Shown: positions 12,320 to 22,980 of the stretch, in pieces
Layout: each line of letters opens with the position of its first letter
How positions within the stretch are numbered: position 1 is the stretch's first letter
Source of the DNA: Mixophyes australis
Lineage: Eukaryota > Chordata > Amphibia > Anura > Limnodynastidae
Direction of reading: 5' to 3'
Assembly: GCA_036250195.1 (NCBI GenBank)
Contig: JAVHZZ010000003.1
Coordinates: 33,076,335 to 33,140,334 of the forward strand
Length of the DNA stretch: 64,000 nucleotides
Position numbers and translations under genes: made by a program
The notes under the pieces: generated by a model
The model's input: the letters and a program-made list of their open reading frames with translations, nothing else
What the model was told of the DNA's origin: nothing
Database searches by the model: none

Positions 12320-12476
12320 TATAATTGTACCCACCACACAATACGGAGAGCATCCTTGTAACCACCACACAATACAGAATGCATCCTTGTAAACACCACA
12401 CAATATGGAAAAATTCCTTGTGACCTTCACACAATACAAAGTACATCCTTGTGATTGCCACACAATACAGAGATCA
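12320..12476. repeat. Minisatellite, unit about 33 bp
   Basis: About four and a half units of CACCACACAATACRGAGAGC followed by ATCCTTGTAAC are arranged in tandem, with 10-20% divergence between units. Confidence 0.85.
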
Positions 12477-12662
12477 TGAATGAAAGCTGCTATTTTTAAA
12501 ATGTCCTCTCATTTCATCACCCTTCTTCAGCCATTTTAGCACCCCCCCTTCAACCATTTTCATCACACACTCTAAAGACATTTTCATCACCCCCTTTAGC
12601 CCCATTTCATCGGCCCTGCCTCCAAGACATCCAGACTTGCTTACCTCAGACACAGCACATCT

Positions 12663-12833
12663 TTATACATGACAGGCAGTCTGGCAGCAAACCCAATTGC
12701 TGTTAGCTGCCAGTCAGCATGGGACTACACTTCTTAGTCCGGTCTTGTGAGACCAGACTAAGAACAGGGGCCTGCACTGTCAGTCAGCTAACAGCACTTG
12801 GATTTGCTGCCAGGCTGCTGCTTGTCATGTAAT
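12663..12833. repeat. Foldback (inverted repeat) DNA
   Basis: TGACAGGCAGTCTGGCAGCA, AATTGCTGTTAGCTG and CTTAGTCCGGTCT on the left are mirrored by AGACCAGACTAAG, CAGCTAACAGCACTTGG and TGCTGCCAGGCTGC on the right. The centre is CTTAGTCCGGTCTTGTGAGACCAGACTAAG-like and could form a cruciform. No TSD was recognised. Confidence 0.7.
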
Positions 12834-12839
12834 GGTGAA

Positions 12840-13978
12840 TGCTGGGGCCGCACCGTTTAGACCAGGGCCATCCCCCATGAGTTCAGGGAGCCTCCACCGC
12901 ATGTAAGCAGGGAAAAAAATTAAAGGGAGAAGATAAAATAAAGGCACTCGCCAGCATCCAGCGCCCTAGACTGCAGCCTGATCAGCCTATTGGTTGCAAT
13001 GTGGAGCAATCAATATCCAACCATTCAGCAATTAGTATTGATCGATTTAGTGCTGGGTTACTGGAAATTTACACTTTTTTCAGTATATAACCCAAGTATT
13101 CCCAAAATCTTGGCAACTTCTCAAGTAGAAGTGTCAATAAGTCTACTTATTGAGTGTGACGCAATTTTAGAATCTGCATTTAATAAAGTAAATTAATTGA
13201 ATGTTTTAGAGTTGTTGTTTTTCACATTCATACCCTTAAAAAATAATGTTATTTCTTCATTTCTGTTACATCACTTAAGAAAATAAGTAAATAGGCGAGA
13301 CAGAGTAAGATTATTTGAGTTTAGTACCAAATAAATATTTATACGAGTTCAGTTGGAGGACTCCAAAGTTAAGAAAATTGAACTTGTATAAAGGGAAATT
13401 GAATTTGGGTACAGCAAGGAGGTCTCAAAATCATTCTTCTATAACTCAAGCCAGTTTTCAACCCCTTCATAGATGCCACTTAATGCCAGAAATAGCATAT
13501 TCTCGCTTTAATTTCTTCATTCCTATTAGGTAAAAAAAAAAAGTTTTTTTTTACCTAAAAGCATAAGCTCAGCCTAAAATTTTATCAATTGAACATATTA
13601 TTGAAAGTAAAGAATTTTATGTTATTCTTATAAATCCCCTCGCTATAAATTGTGCTGCAAAAATGTAACATGTAATGAACTTAGAGGTTTTATTTGGTAG
13701 GATATATAGAGCAATAATGTCATTTGGAAGTACTATGTAACAGAATCGTGTGAAGTCCAGTTCAGAATGACGTTAAACAAACAGCCTGCCTGGTAACATT
13801 AGAACATTATGGGATTCTGTGTAATGAACAATATTACATCAGGCTTCTAGAACAGAATGCTGAGAGTTAAGGCTGTGGGCCTCATTTAGAACACTTGGCC
13901 ACAAAAAAGACTTACGCTTCCATCTGTATGCAGACTCAGTCACATCTAACGACTCCTTACATTTAGAGAAGAAGACTA
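12840..13978. other. Mostly unannotated; contains an A/T hairpin
   Basis: At 13526-13558 TTAGGT plus an A run faces a T run plus ACCTAA around a single G, a near-perfect hairpin of about 15 bp per arm. The rest shows no gene or known repeat, although GGGCCTCATTTAGAA near 13878 resembles a MITE end. Confidence 0.5.
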
Positions 13979-14154
13979 GGGGCTAGATTTACTAAACTGC
14001 GGGTTTGGAAAAGTGGAGATGTTGCCTATAGCAACCAATCAGATTCTAGCTTTCATTTATTTAGTGCATTCTACAAAATGACAGTTAGAATCTGATTGGT
14101 TGCTATAGGCAACATCTCCACTTTTTCAAACCCGCAGTTTAGTAAATATACCCC
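13979..14154. mobile_element. Palindromic MITE (TTTACTAAACTGCGGG family), copy 1
   Basis: The ends GGGGCTAGATTTACTAAACT and AGTTTAGTAAATATACCCC are inverted repeats. Both arms carry AAAGTGGAGATGTTGCCTAT and AGCAACCAATCAGATTCTAG in opposite orientation, so nearly the whole 176 bp folds on itself. I recognise this layout as a MITE common in frog genomes. A second copy is at 37138-37303. Confidence 0.9.
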
Positions 14155-14227
14155 TAGGAGAGGTATGCGAGTACAGCACAAGTACAGGAAAGATGTGTTG
14201 ATCGTAAATGCATTGCTTTGAAAAAGT

Positions 14228-14256
14228 TTGCTTGAAGCAGACGAAACGCGTCAGGT
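14228..14256 (+). ncRNA. Degenerate hammerhead-like motif
   Basis: CTTGAAGCAGAC is followed by GAAACGCGTC, the right-hand core of a hammerhead ribozyme with a minimal helix III. The left core CTGANGA is not intact and stem II is not convincing. It is listed because the same GAAACGCGT block occurs in better context at 29130 and on the minus strand near 61167. It may be a dead relic of the same element family. The flanking 14160-14830 DNA holds nothing else I recognise except a MITE fragment at 14466-14545. Confidence 0.3.
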
Positions 14257-14465
14257 GGAAACCTTTTGTCCGTCCCTACTAAACATGCGAATCCGTTAGA
14301 CTGTTGCACTACCTACTACTGAGGAAGGAACTTTTCTTACGAGAAATTTTCATATGGTGATTTGCCATCTGTCCGGGTAGTGTTTAGTGGTGTGCACCAC
14401 CTCCACGTGATCGACGTATTCATCTATGCCGGAGAGCCGCGGTCGGTAAAGTATATGTGGGAACT

Positions 14466-14545
14466 GTGAGAGGTATTACCGCAATAAAGGTAATTACGCG
14501 TTTTATCGCGGCGGTACTTCGGGGGGAATAGAATTCCCCCCATTG
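14466..14545. mobile_element. MITE fragment
   Basis: ATTACCGCAATAAAGGTAAT resembles the internal blocks of the 4461-4692 and 47076-47251 elements. It is followed by a small GGGGGGAATAGAATTCCCCCC palindrome that may be a collapsed pair of ends. Confidence 0.45.
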
Positions 14546-14845
14546 ACTTATCCACTGATTTTATCCATACTGGTTACTTTGGTTCTTGAAGAACTTTTAA
14601 TGATATGGGATATTTTTCCCTAATAGAATATTAATATAAGCTCTAAGCTTCAGGATGGTCTGGATCCTATTGATTATCAACTATGTATTATATGGACAAT
14701 TCCTTTAAATTTTTTGAATTCTAATACATCAGTTCATCTTCTGTGCAGTAGCTAGACATTAAGTCATATTTTTCTGATGTTAGAGGAGATCATTATATCT
14801 TACTTATATTATTTACTACCCCTGCCCAGATATTTGGGTTCAAAC

Positions 14846-15570
14846 TAGAGATGCTCAGGCTCGATTCTCCGAAAACCGAACACACTCAGAATTGAAAACG
14901 AGCCACATCATTGTTACACCGTCGGATCTCGGGAGCTTTGGATTATATAAGCACCACCCTCCACAGCGATCCAGCGCCATTTCACAGAGGGACACAGAAG
15001 GGGTAGCACAGTTCCTGGCAGTCTCTAGTGCAGTTGGAAAGCGTCATAGGTAGAACAGAAAGAGGAGGGGTAGCAGTGTTCTCCAAAGACTCCAGTGACA
15101 TTCAGGAGAGCTCCATTGCTAATTGTCATTGCTGATATAGAAATAATAGGTCTGGCAGGCTTGGTCTTCTAAATCTGCAGTCACATTGTACTTTGCTATA
15201 TAGGTAACATACAAAGAGGAGAGCTCCATTGCTAAATGTCATTGCTGAAATACAAATAATCGGTCTGGCAGGTTTGGTCTTCTAAATCTGCAGTCTTTTG
15301 TTTGAAAGTGTATGAAAATAATATTGTGACTTGTGAGATTGTCAAAATGGACTGCAAATGACTTGAAATTAGTGTTATTGAGGTTAATAATAATGTGTGT
15401 GGGGGGGGGGGGGGGGGGGGGGACAAAAATAGGTGACTTTAGCAATAAAAAAAATCTGGATCCAAAACCAAAAACCAAAGCCAAAACACGCAAGGGCGGT
15501 TTTTCCAAAACCAAAACACAAAGTTAATCCAGATCCAAAACCAGAACACAGGTGTCAGTGAACATTTCTA
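14846..15570. mobile_element. Non-autonomous hAT element, complete, 8-bp TSD
   Basis: GTTCAAAC flanks both ends exactly (14838-14845 and 15571-15578), the 8-bp TSD diagnostic of hAT transposons. The termini are TAGAGATGCTCAGGC and, inverted, TAGAAATGTTCACTG. The right end carries repeated CCAAAACC units, typical of subterminal transposase-binding repeats. The left end resembles the autonomous hAT at 62417 (TAGAGATGAGCGGGC), which makes that family a plausible source of transposase. Internally an ~80-bp segment is duplicated (about 15107-15183 and 15220-15297), and a run of 22 G lies at 15401-15422. There is no transposase. Confidence 0.9.
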
Positions 15571-15579
15571 GTTCAAACC

Positions 15580-18500
15580 TTTTTGTATTTTGTGTATTGT
15601 TATATTAATTTTATTCTTTTGTTATTTAAATAAATGTTTTTAATGCTATTAAGATTGGTTACCTCTTAATTATTGTTTACCGATTTGCATCACACCACCT
15701 CTGGTACTTGTTTTGCGCTGCTTTTTCTTGTTCTGATTTGAACTGTGGGGATAACACTATCCCATCCTCAACAGCAGTAAGGTTCTATGGGGTGAGATAA
15801 TTGAGTGAGTTTCAGTGCCTGAGATATATTGTTTTGTTGCGTCTGACTCAGAGCTGGACCCACTCCTGTCAGGAGGTTACAAAGGAGGCTGGTGAACAAC
15901 ATGTACACCATTGTTTTGTTTCTGGGGTGGGGTCTGCAATTGGTGCATTTTAATTATTGGCAATTTCGTCACACAATGTACACCAATCTAGAGGACAGTA
16001 GAAAGATGCACACAATTGATTGTTTGACTGAAGTGTATGTTAGGTCTTTAATTAATTGTAAGTGTGTAATACCATACAGTACACAATCCTTGACCCATGA
16101 AAAGCGGTACTGTAAGAAACGTCGTCCGCACTTCTAACATATCAGTACCCTATTCATACACATCTTGTATGTAAATATTAAAGACACAAAGGACAATAAT
16201 GTATCATCTCCTAGCTATCATTGAGACATACGGCATATGCTCTGTGGTATATGCCCTGCTCTGATCTTAACAAAGCCATTTCTTGCGCTGACCGCATATG
16301 CAGAGGTGGACGTACCTGGGGCATATGCGACCATTACATAGCTGGACACATATTGCTATATGTCTGACACTGCGTGCACGCGTAATTGCGTCTTTTCATC
16401 GGAACCTTTTCACATCTGCGTTTTTGCATCCAATTCTACATGAGGCCCTTTGTGTCTGCAGCTCTACACCACATACTGTTGGGCAGCCGATTGCTGGTAG
16501 CAATGAAAATATAGGAGAATGTGTTTACTTTCTCCAAAATTCATTCGTAAGGCCAAGACTTCAAGGACAATTTAAGCTACATTCAACAAGTGAGAGTCAA
16601 GAATCTGTCTGCCTTTGTACTTCTTCTCAGCTCCCGTGAAGCAAGTTTCTTTGGCAAAAGTGATGGATTTTTTTTAGAAAATGTAAAATTTCATCCAGAA
16701 GTGAAGGTTCTTGCTTAACAACTTCCTTTACTAACGTGAAGATGTTTTATGCACAAGATTGATTGGGATGGCACATTGTAAACTGGAGTAAACACACAGA
16801 CTTGAAATTACAAACACATGTGACTGGTCTGAATGCACACAATATTGAAAGCAGTGTATGGATGTCTATGAATATGAAATATCTGGCTTCTGATGCATGC
16901 CTATACATAATTATGAGTCCTCTGCTTCTGTACACTTGCTGTTTTACCTAAATTACAGCACAGCAGTAAAGATCTGCTTTTAATTAGCTCAACACCCAAA
17001 TATTTATGGTTTTATTAATGAATGGAAGAGATGCACCATATATGTCTCATTTCCACTATTATGCCTTCACTCATAGTTATAAAACATCATTAGCACATGT
17101 CTCGTCAGTGTTTGTCACTGACTAAATGTCAGAGAGAGGCCAGATAGAAAATCACAACCAGCGGGGTGAAACTTTTTAGAGTAAGATTCACAGGCCAAGT
17201 GATGGGATCAGAGTTCAAGTTTGACCACACAAATTGGGGAGTTTCGGCAATTTGGTACTCTGCATGTTTGCTGGATCACTTCAGATGTCACACGGGACCT
17301 ATTAGCTTTGTCAGATAAAAGAGGTTTGTTGCAGTCATCTTTGAGCTGCAATTACCATTTTATCTGATAATGTTCCAACTGATTTTGATAAGTTTATTGT
17401 TGGCCTGGGGGTCGGTGTGGAAAACAAGCGCTACAATATCGAGCCAGCTGTCACGGCAGAGATTGCAAAGTATGTGGCCTGCCTAAGTGTAAGTGGAGGA
17501 TATGTGCTATTTTCGATACCTGATTAATTTAAATTTATGTAAAATAGTTGTAATTATTTTTGTAGTTGTAATAATTTTTGCACTTAACTCAAATATCCCA
17601 ATAGAATATGGACTTTTCATATGCCCAAATTGCATACCTCAGTGAGTCAGGCCCATAGCATCAAATTAGTGATTTTTTTGCCCAAATGAGCGAATTGGGT
17701 TGGATAGTCTGCACGCTTAAATTGCTCACACAAGAACATTAGGCAAAAAGTAAAGCAAAACAAAATTAATGTGGGGGGATCCGGAGGTGGAAATTGTCAG
17801 TACTTCGAGCTGACGTTTTTGGAAACCATTGTCCATTTAAGTCACAGTGAAAAAAAATCTGCAATGATTGCCCAATGCTTCTTGGGAGATGGACTATGTT
17901 ATTGTTCATTGGCTCTTGAATCTGATAATTTGCTGTGTGAGAAGAGGGACATGGTCCCATTTTCTTTCTTAGGACATAATCCCCACTGTGTTCTGTGAGC
18001 AGCCAATAGGCGTTAGCTCAGAATCATAGCGACATTTGGAGCTTCTGGTTGCTTACAGTCTTCAGGTTAAATAACAATAACCCGATTTAATAGCAAATGT
18101 CGATATTCTGCAGAGGTTTAGATGGTCTTTGACATTTTAATGTATTATGCTACTCCTTCTATAAATTGCCAACATAATTTAAAACAGCTATATTCTCTGC
18201 AGAATAGTGCATTAACTGTATTCATTTTACTATATGTTCACCTTTTTATAATGCCACCTTGGAAACTTAATTACATATTAACCAAACGTGTAATGATTAT
18301 TATATTAAAAAAACACTCTAGTTTCAGGTACATAACATGGTATTGATCAACATTTCCTCTGAAACTGTGTTTTAATATCAAGTATAACGGAATATTTCTT
18401 TACCTCACCCACCACAAACATTGAAAACCTAACAGCTTGCAAATAATGAATAAAAAAATGCTGATATGAGCAAAAAAAGCTGAAATGGCAAAGCTGAGTA

Positions 18501-18729
18501 CGTTTAGCCCAATTTCAGTTGTTTATCAACATTTATCTGAGTCCACAATCATTTACAAGCAATGTCCTTTACTTTTCACATTCAATATTCTCACAACTAT
18601 ACATGTGTCTATATTAGAACAGCATGTTGCATGATTGTTATGCAAGTAATTATATAAATTCACCTGTTACTTGCTACTGTGTAGCTACTATTCCTGATGC
18701 GTTTATTACCCAGACCTCACCATATTCTA
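15580..18729. other. Long unannotated stretch
   Basis: I see no transposon with recognisable ends and no convincing gene in these 3.1 kb. A short frame at 17350-17520 has protein-like composition and is discussed under findings. Otherwise the DNA is AT-rich and of ordinary complexity. Confidence 0.45.
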
Positions 18730-19400
18730 GTTAGCAAAATAGCCACTAAAGATTGTCTATATTGCTCACCATGCCAATGTCTCCGGCCTTCCCAAGACCT
18801 TGCCCAACTTGTATATGAAGAAGGCTTTTTTTATAACCTTTCATGGGACAACTCGTATAACGTAATGCAGTGAATGGGTTTCCATTTCCCCTCACACTAG
18901 CAAGGATTCTCAAGTCCTTCTCAAACTTACAGACTCTAATAGAGACATCATCCACATTCAGTAGTATCCTGACATTAATCCTGTTTGCCGACAATATACT
19001 ATTGACGGCCACTCTGTAGCTGATATCACTCCCTAATCTCATAATCTGCGACAATCTCGGGATTAAAGGTAAAAGTAGACAAACTGGAAATACTACATTG
19101 TACTGACCCACCTCACATGTCCTGAATGAATGCTAGCTTCACTCCACATGTTACTTAAAGATGGAATTGTCCTACAAGGGGCTTAGAACAAACTTCTAGA
19201 GTTCAATTTTGGATTCATTAAGTGTGACCATTTCTTAGCATATCTGGGGGTAAATTGAACTACTCGCTCTTAAATCCAGCAGGATTTGAATAAATGACAT
19301 AAATTCTTGGTTAAGGTCTATTATTACTGTTAATCTGGTTACACAGTCAAGCATACTGCTTTATTGCTGCTCTTTGCTGATACCCATTAGGACCCAAGCC
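18730..19400 (+). pseudogene. Heavily decayed L1-like LINE reverse transcriptase
   Basis: At about 18970-19010 the plus strand reads LILFADNILLTATL, an RT catalytic box with FADD changed to FADN, followed by SLPNL and a CDNLGI block as in L1/Tx1-type ORF2. Further on, LAYLGV and then TTRS recall the KYLGV region, and a W..S-W block near 19300 recalls the region where many L1 proteins have W....S..GRI. Stops and frameshifts interrupt almost every 20 codons, so it is an old relic. Which L1 subclade it belongs to is not resolvable by eye. Confidence 0.5.
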
Positions 19401-19598
19401 TAGCAAGGTATTATCATCATCACCATTTATTTATATAGCGCCACTGATTCTGCAGCTCTGTACAGAGAACTCATTCACATCAGTCCCTGCCCCATTGGAG
19501 CTTACAGTCTAAATTCCCTGATATACACACACAGAGAGAGACGAGGGTCAATTTTGATAGCAGCCAATTCACCTACTAGTATGTTTTTGGGTTGTGGG

Positions 19599-22003
19599 CA
19601 GGGCCGGACTGGCCATCGGGCACTTCTGGCAAATGCCAGAAGGGCCGATGGCTAATTGGGCCGATCCGATGGGGGCACCATGCCCGCCCGAGCAGCGCAG
19701 CTCACTGTGCGCTGCTCGGCGGAGGGAGTTCAATGTGATGTGCGGTCATGTGATATTAATCACATGGGACAGCACCTGTCACATGGTGCGCGTCCCATGT
19801 GATCACTGGCAACAGCCGCACATCACATTGAGCTCCCTCCGCCGAGCAACAAGGTGAGTGTATATTACTGAGGGGGGGCTGTGTATATTACTGAGGGGGG
19901 GCTGTGTATATTACTGAGGGGGGGCTGTGTATATTACTGAGGGGGGCTGTGTATATTACTGAGGGGGGGCTGTGTATTACTGAGTGGGGGCTGTGTATAT
20001 TACTGAGGGGGGGCTGTGTATTACTGAGTGGGGGCTGTGTATTACTGAGGGGGGGCTGTGTATATTACTGAGGGGGGGCTGTGTATTACTGAGTGGGGGC
20101 TGTGTATTACTGAGGGGGGCTGTGTATATTACTGAGGGGGGGCTGTGTATATTACTGAGGGGGGGCTGTGTATATTACTGAGGGGGGCTGTGTATATTAC
20201 TGATGGGGGCTGTGTATTACTGAGGGGGGACTGTGTATTACTGAGGGGGGCTGTGTATATTACTGAGGGGGGCTGTGTGTATTACTGAGGGGGGGCTGTG
20301 TGTATTACTGAGGGGGGGCTGTGTGTATTACTGAGGGGGGGCTGTGTGTATTACTGAGGGGGGGCTGTGTGTATTACTGAGGGGGGGCTGTGTATATTAC
20401 TGAGGGGGGGCTGTGTATATTACTGAGGGGGGGCTGTGTATTACTGAGTGGGGGCTGTGTATATTACTGAGGGGGGCTGTGTGTATTACTGAGGGGGGGC
20501 TGTGTATATTACTGAGGGGGGGCTGTGTATATTACTGAGGGGGGGGTGTGTATATTACTGAGGGGGGGCTGTGTATTACTGAGTGGGGGCTGTGTATTAC
20601 TGAGGGGGGGCTGTGTATATTACTGAGGGGGGGCTGTGTATATTACTGAGTGGGGGCTGTGTATTACTGAGGGGGGCTGTGTATATTACTGAGGGGGGGC
20701 TGTGTATATTACTGAGGGGGGGCTGTGTATATTACTGAGGGGGGGCTGTGTATATTACTGAGGGGGGCTGTGTATATTACTGAGGGGGGGACTGTGTATT
20801 ACTGAGGGGGGCTGTGTGTATTACTGAGGGGGGCTGTGTGTATTACTGAGGGGGGGCTGTGTGTATTACTGAGGGGGGCTGTGTGTATTACTGAGGGGGG
20901 GCTGTGTGTATTACTGAGGGGGGGCTGTGTATTACTGAGTGGGGGCTGTGTATATTACTGAGGGGGGCTGTGTGTATTACTGAGGGGGGGCTGTGTATAT
21001 TACTGAGGGGGGGCTGTGTGTATTACTGAGGGGGGGCTGTGTGTATTACTGAGGGGGGGCTGTGTGTATTACTGAGGGGGGGCTGTGTATATTACTGAGG
21101 GGGGCTGTGTATATTACTGAGTGGGGGCTGTGTATTACTGAGTGGGGGCTGTGTATATTACTGAGGGGGGCTGTGTATATTACTGAGGGGGGCTGTGTAT
21201 TACTGAGGGGGGCTGTGTATTACTGAGTGGGGGCTGTGTATATTACTGAGTGGGGGCTGTGTATATTACTGAGTGGGGGCTGTGTATATTACTGAGGGGG
21301 GGCTGTGTATATTACTGAGGGGGGCTGTGTATATTACTGAGTGGGGGCTGTGTATTACTGAGTGGGGGCTGTGTATTACTGAGTGGGGGCTGTGTATTAC
21401 TGAGTGGGGGCTGTGTATATTACTGAGGGGGGCTGTGTATATTACTGAGGGGGGCTGTGTATTACTGAGGGGGGCTGTGTATTACTGAGTGGGGGCTGTG
21501 TATATTACTGAGTGGGGGCTGTGTATATTACTGAGTGGGGGCTGTGTATATTACTGAGTGGGGGCTGTGTATATTACTGAGTGGGGGCTGTGTATATTAC
21601 TGAGTGGGGGGCTGTGTATATTACTGAGTGGGGGACTGTGTATTACTGAGGGGGGGCTGTGTATATTACTGAGGGGGGATTGTGTGTCTCACTGACTCGG
21701 GCTGTGTGTATTACTGAGGGGGGCTGTGTGTCTCACTGACTGGGGCTGTGTGTATCTCACTGACTGGGGCTGTGTTTCACTGAGGGGGGCCTTTGTTTCA
21801 CTGAGGGGGGCTGTGATAAATGTAATGTTTTATTATAATGTATGTATGAATGCCCCATGTTGGCCACACCCACAAAACAATGAAGTCACGCCCTTTTCGG
21901 TGCTGCCGCTGCGCGGCGGCACAAAGCTTCTTTCATGCTTGAACTGAGGTGGGCCTCTGTATTTTAAATGCCTGGGCTGATTTTTAGTCCCAGTCCGGCC
22001 CTG
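19599..22003. mobile_element. Non-autonomous hAT carrying a giant satellite
   Basis: The ends CAGGGCCGGACTGG and CCAGTCCGGCCCTG are perfect 14-bp inverted repeats, and GTTGTGGG is duplicated on both sides (19591-19598 and 22004-22011), an exact 8-bp hAT-type TSD. Near the left end GCTCGGCGGAGGGAGTTCAA is inverted about 100 bases later as TTGAGCTCCCTCCGCCGAGC, giving a subterminal hairpin. The remaining ~1.95 kb is a G-rich tandem array. There is no transposase frame; the long GAVYITEGGLC-type frames are products of the array. Confidence 0.93.
19855..21810. repeat. G-rich satellite, unit about 20-24 bp
   Basis: Roughly 85 to 90 units follow the pattern CTGTGTATATTACTGAGGGG plus two or three more G. 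Variants are a shorter form without one TAT, an AGTGGGGG form, and a TGTGTGTATT form. Runs of similar variants cluster, for example GTGTGTATT around 20270-20390 and AGTGGGGG around 21230-21620, which implies local block duplication. The last units (21670-21800) have drifted to TCTCACTGAC. G runs at every unit make the strand a candidate for quadruplex formation. Confidence 0.97.
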
Positions 22004-22179
22004 GTTGTGGGAGGAAACCAGAGAGCCCGGAGGAAACCCACGCAAACACAGGGAGAACATAAAAACTCCACACAGATAAGGCCATGGTCAGGAATCGAAC
22101 TCATGTACCCAGTGCATCTTGTAGCAGCACTAAACAAAATCTGTGACATCATTACCAAGTTGCATGTAGCATGATTGTG

Positions 22180-22701
22180 AAAGGAACAAACACACAGAGA
22201 AATCCCCCAGCACACTGTTATAGCCAACAACAGATCTGCCACTTCTACTGTAGATAAAAATGCAAAAGTCTTACTTGCACACATTTGCAAATGTATGTTA
22301 AAGCCACCCGCCACTCCGCGGCGCTTTTGCTAATTGGGTGGTCCTAACTCCAAACAATGAGAGTCCCATATATTTGGGCCATACATATGTGTTTTTAAGT
22401 TAGCTCTCAATTTAAAAACACGTATGTATAGCCCAAATTTATGGGACTCTCATTGTTTAGAGTTAGGACCACCCTATTAGCAAAAGTGCTGTGGAGTGGC
22501 GGGTGGCTTTAACATACATTTGCAAATGTGTGCAACTAAGTCTTTTGCATTTTTATCAACAGTAGAAATGGCAGATCTGTTGCTGGCTATAGCAGTGTGC
22601 TGGGGGATCTCTCTGTGTGTTTGTTCCTTTCAGAATAACCCCACCCTTTTAAGCACCTGCTATAGTCTATAAATTGAATGAACAACTTCCAATTTTTTAT
22701 T
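22180..22701. mobile_element. Foldback element between 16-bp direct repeats
   Basis: GAAAGGAACAAACACACAGA at about 22179 is inverted as TCTGTGTGTTTGTTCCTTTC ending near 22635. The arms of about 225 bp include CCGCCACTCCGCGGCGC / GTGCTGTGGAGTGGCGG and GGACTCTCATTG-type pairs, with the centre near 22400. Outside, ATGTAGCATGATTGTG occurs at 22164-22179 and again at 22702-22717, enclosing the palindrome plus an AT-rich 3' extension. The flanks suggest insertion with a 16-bp TSD. Such a length fits target-primed retroposition better than cut-and-paste transposition. Confidence 0.8.
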
Positions 22702-22717
22702 ATGTAGCATGATTGTG

Positions 22718-22980
22718 TCAACTAGTGTTTGTATCCTGAGAGCAAACATCTGCAAAAAGGTAACACAAAATGGAGTTGAAGAGCGTGGGCCACAGTCCCA
22801 ATGCTGTACAGCTGTGTCTGTTGCCCATAGCAACCAAACAACAAAGAATTACTCTACATGAAACCAGACATTATTGTAGCTTCTGAACGAAAGCTCACAG
22901 GTACCGTGTTGTATTAGCAAATATGTATCCCTGGTCCTAATTCATCAGAAGCCAGTTGTTTGAAAGTGGATTCATGCTTT
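22718..22980. repeat. Dispersed repeat, copy 1 of 2
   Basis: The phrases CTAGTGTTTG, GTTGCCCATAGCAACCAAAC, GCAAATATGTAT and AGAAGCCAGTTGTTT recur in the same order at about 55025-55275. Family unknown. Confidence 0.55.

Larger units (their letters stand above)
19412..22115 (-). mobile_element. V-SINE, minus strand, split by a hAT insertion
   Basis: The tail and 3' part (19412-19598) read in reverse: ATCATCATCACC, TATTTATATAGCGCC, CCCCATTGGAGCTTACAGTC. After the insert the element resumes at 22004 with GAGGAAACC, GGAGGAAACCCACGCAAACA and a B box that on the minus strand reads GAGTTCGATTCCTGACC. The head is truncated near 22115. The two parts join perfectly once the insert and one copy of GTTGTGGG are removed. 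Confidence 0.9.

Noticed and set aside
19984..21488. Plus-strand frames rich in GAVYITEGGLC repeats
   Set aside because: They are translations of the ~22-bp satellite; their repeat period matches the DNA array and no other coding signal exists.
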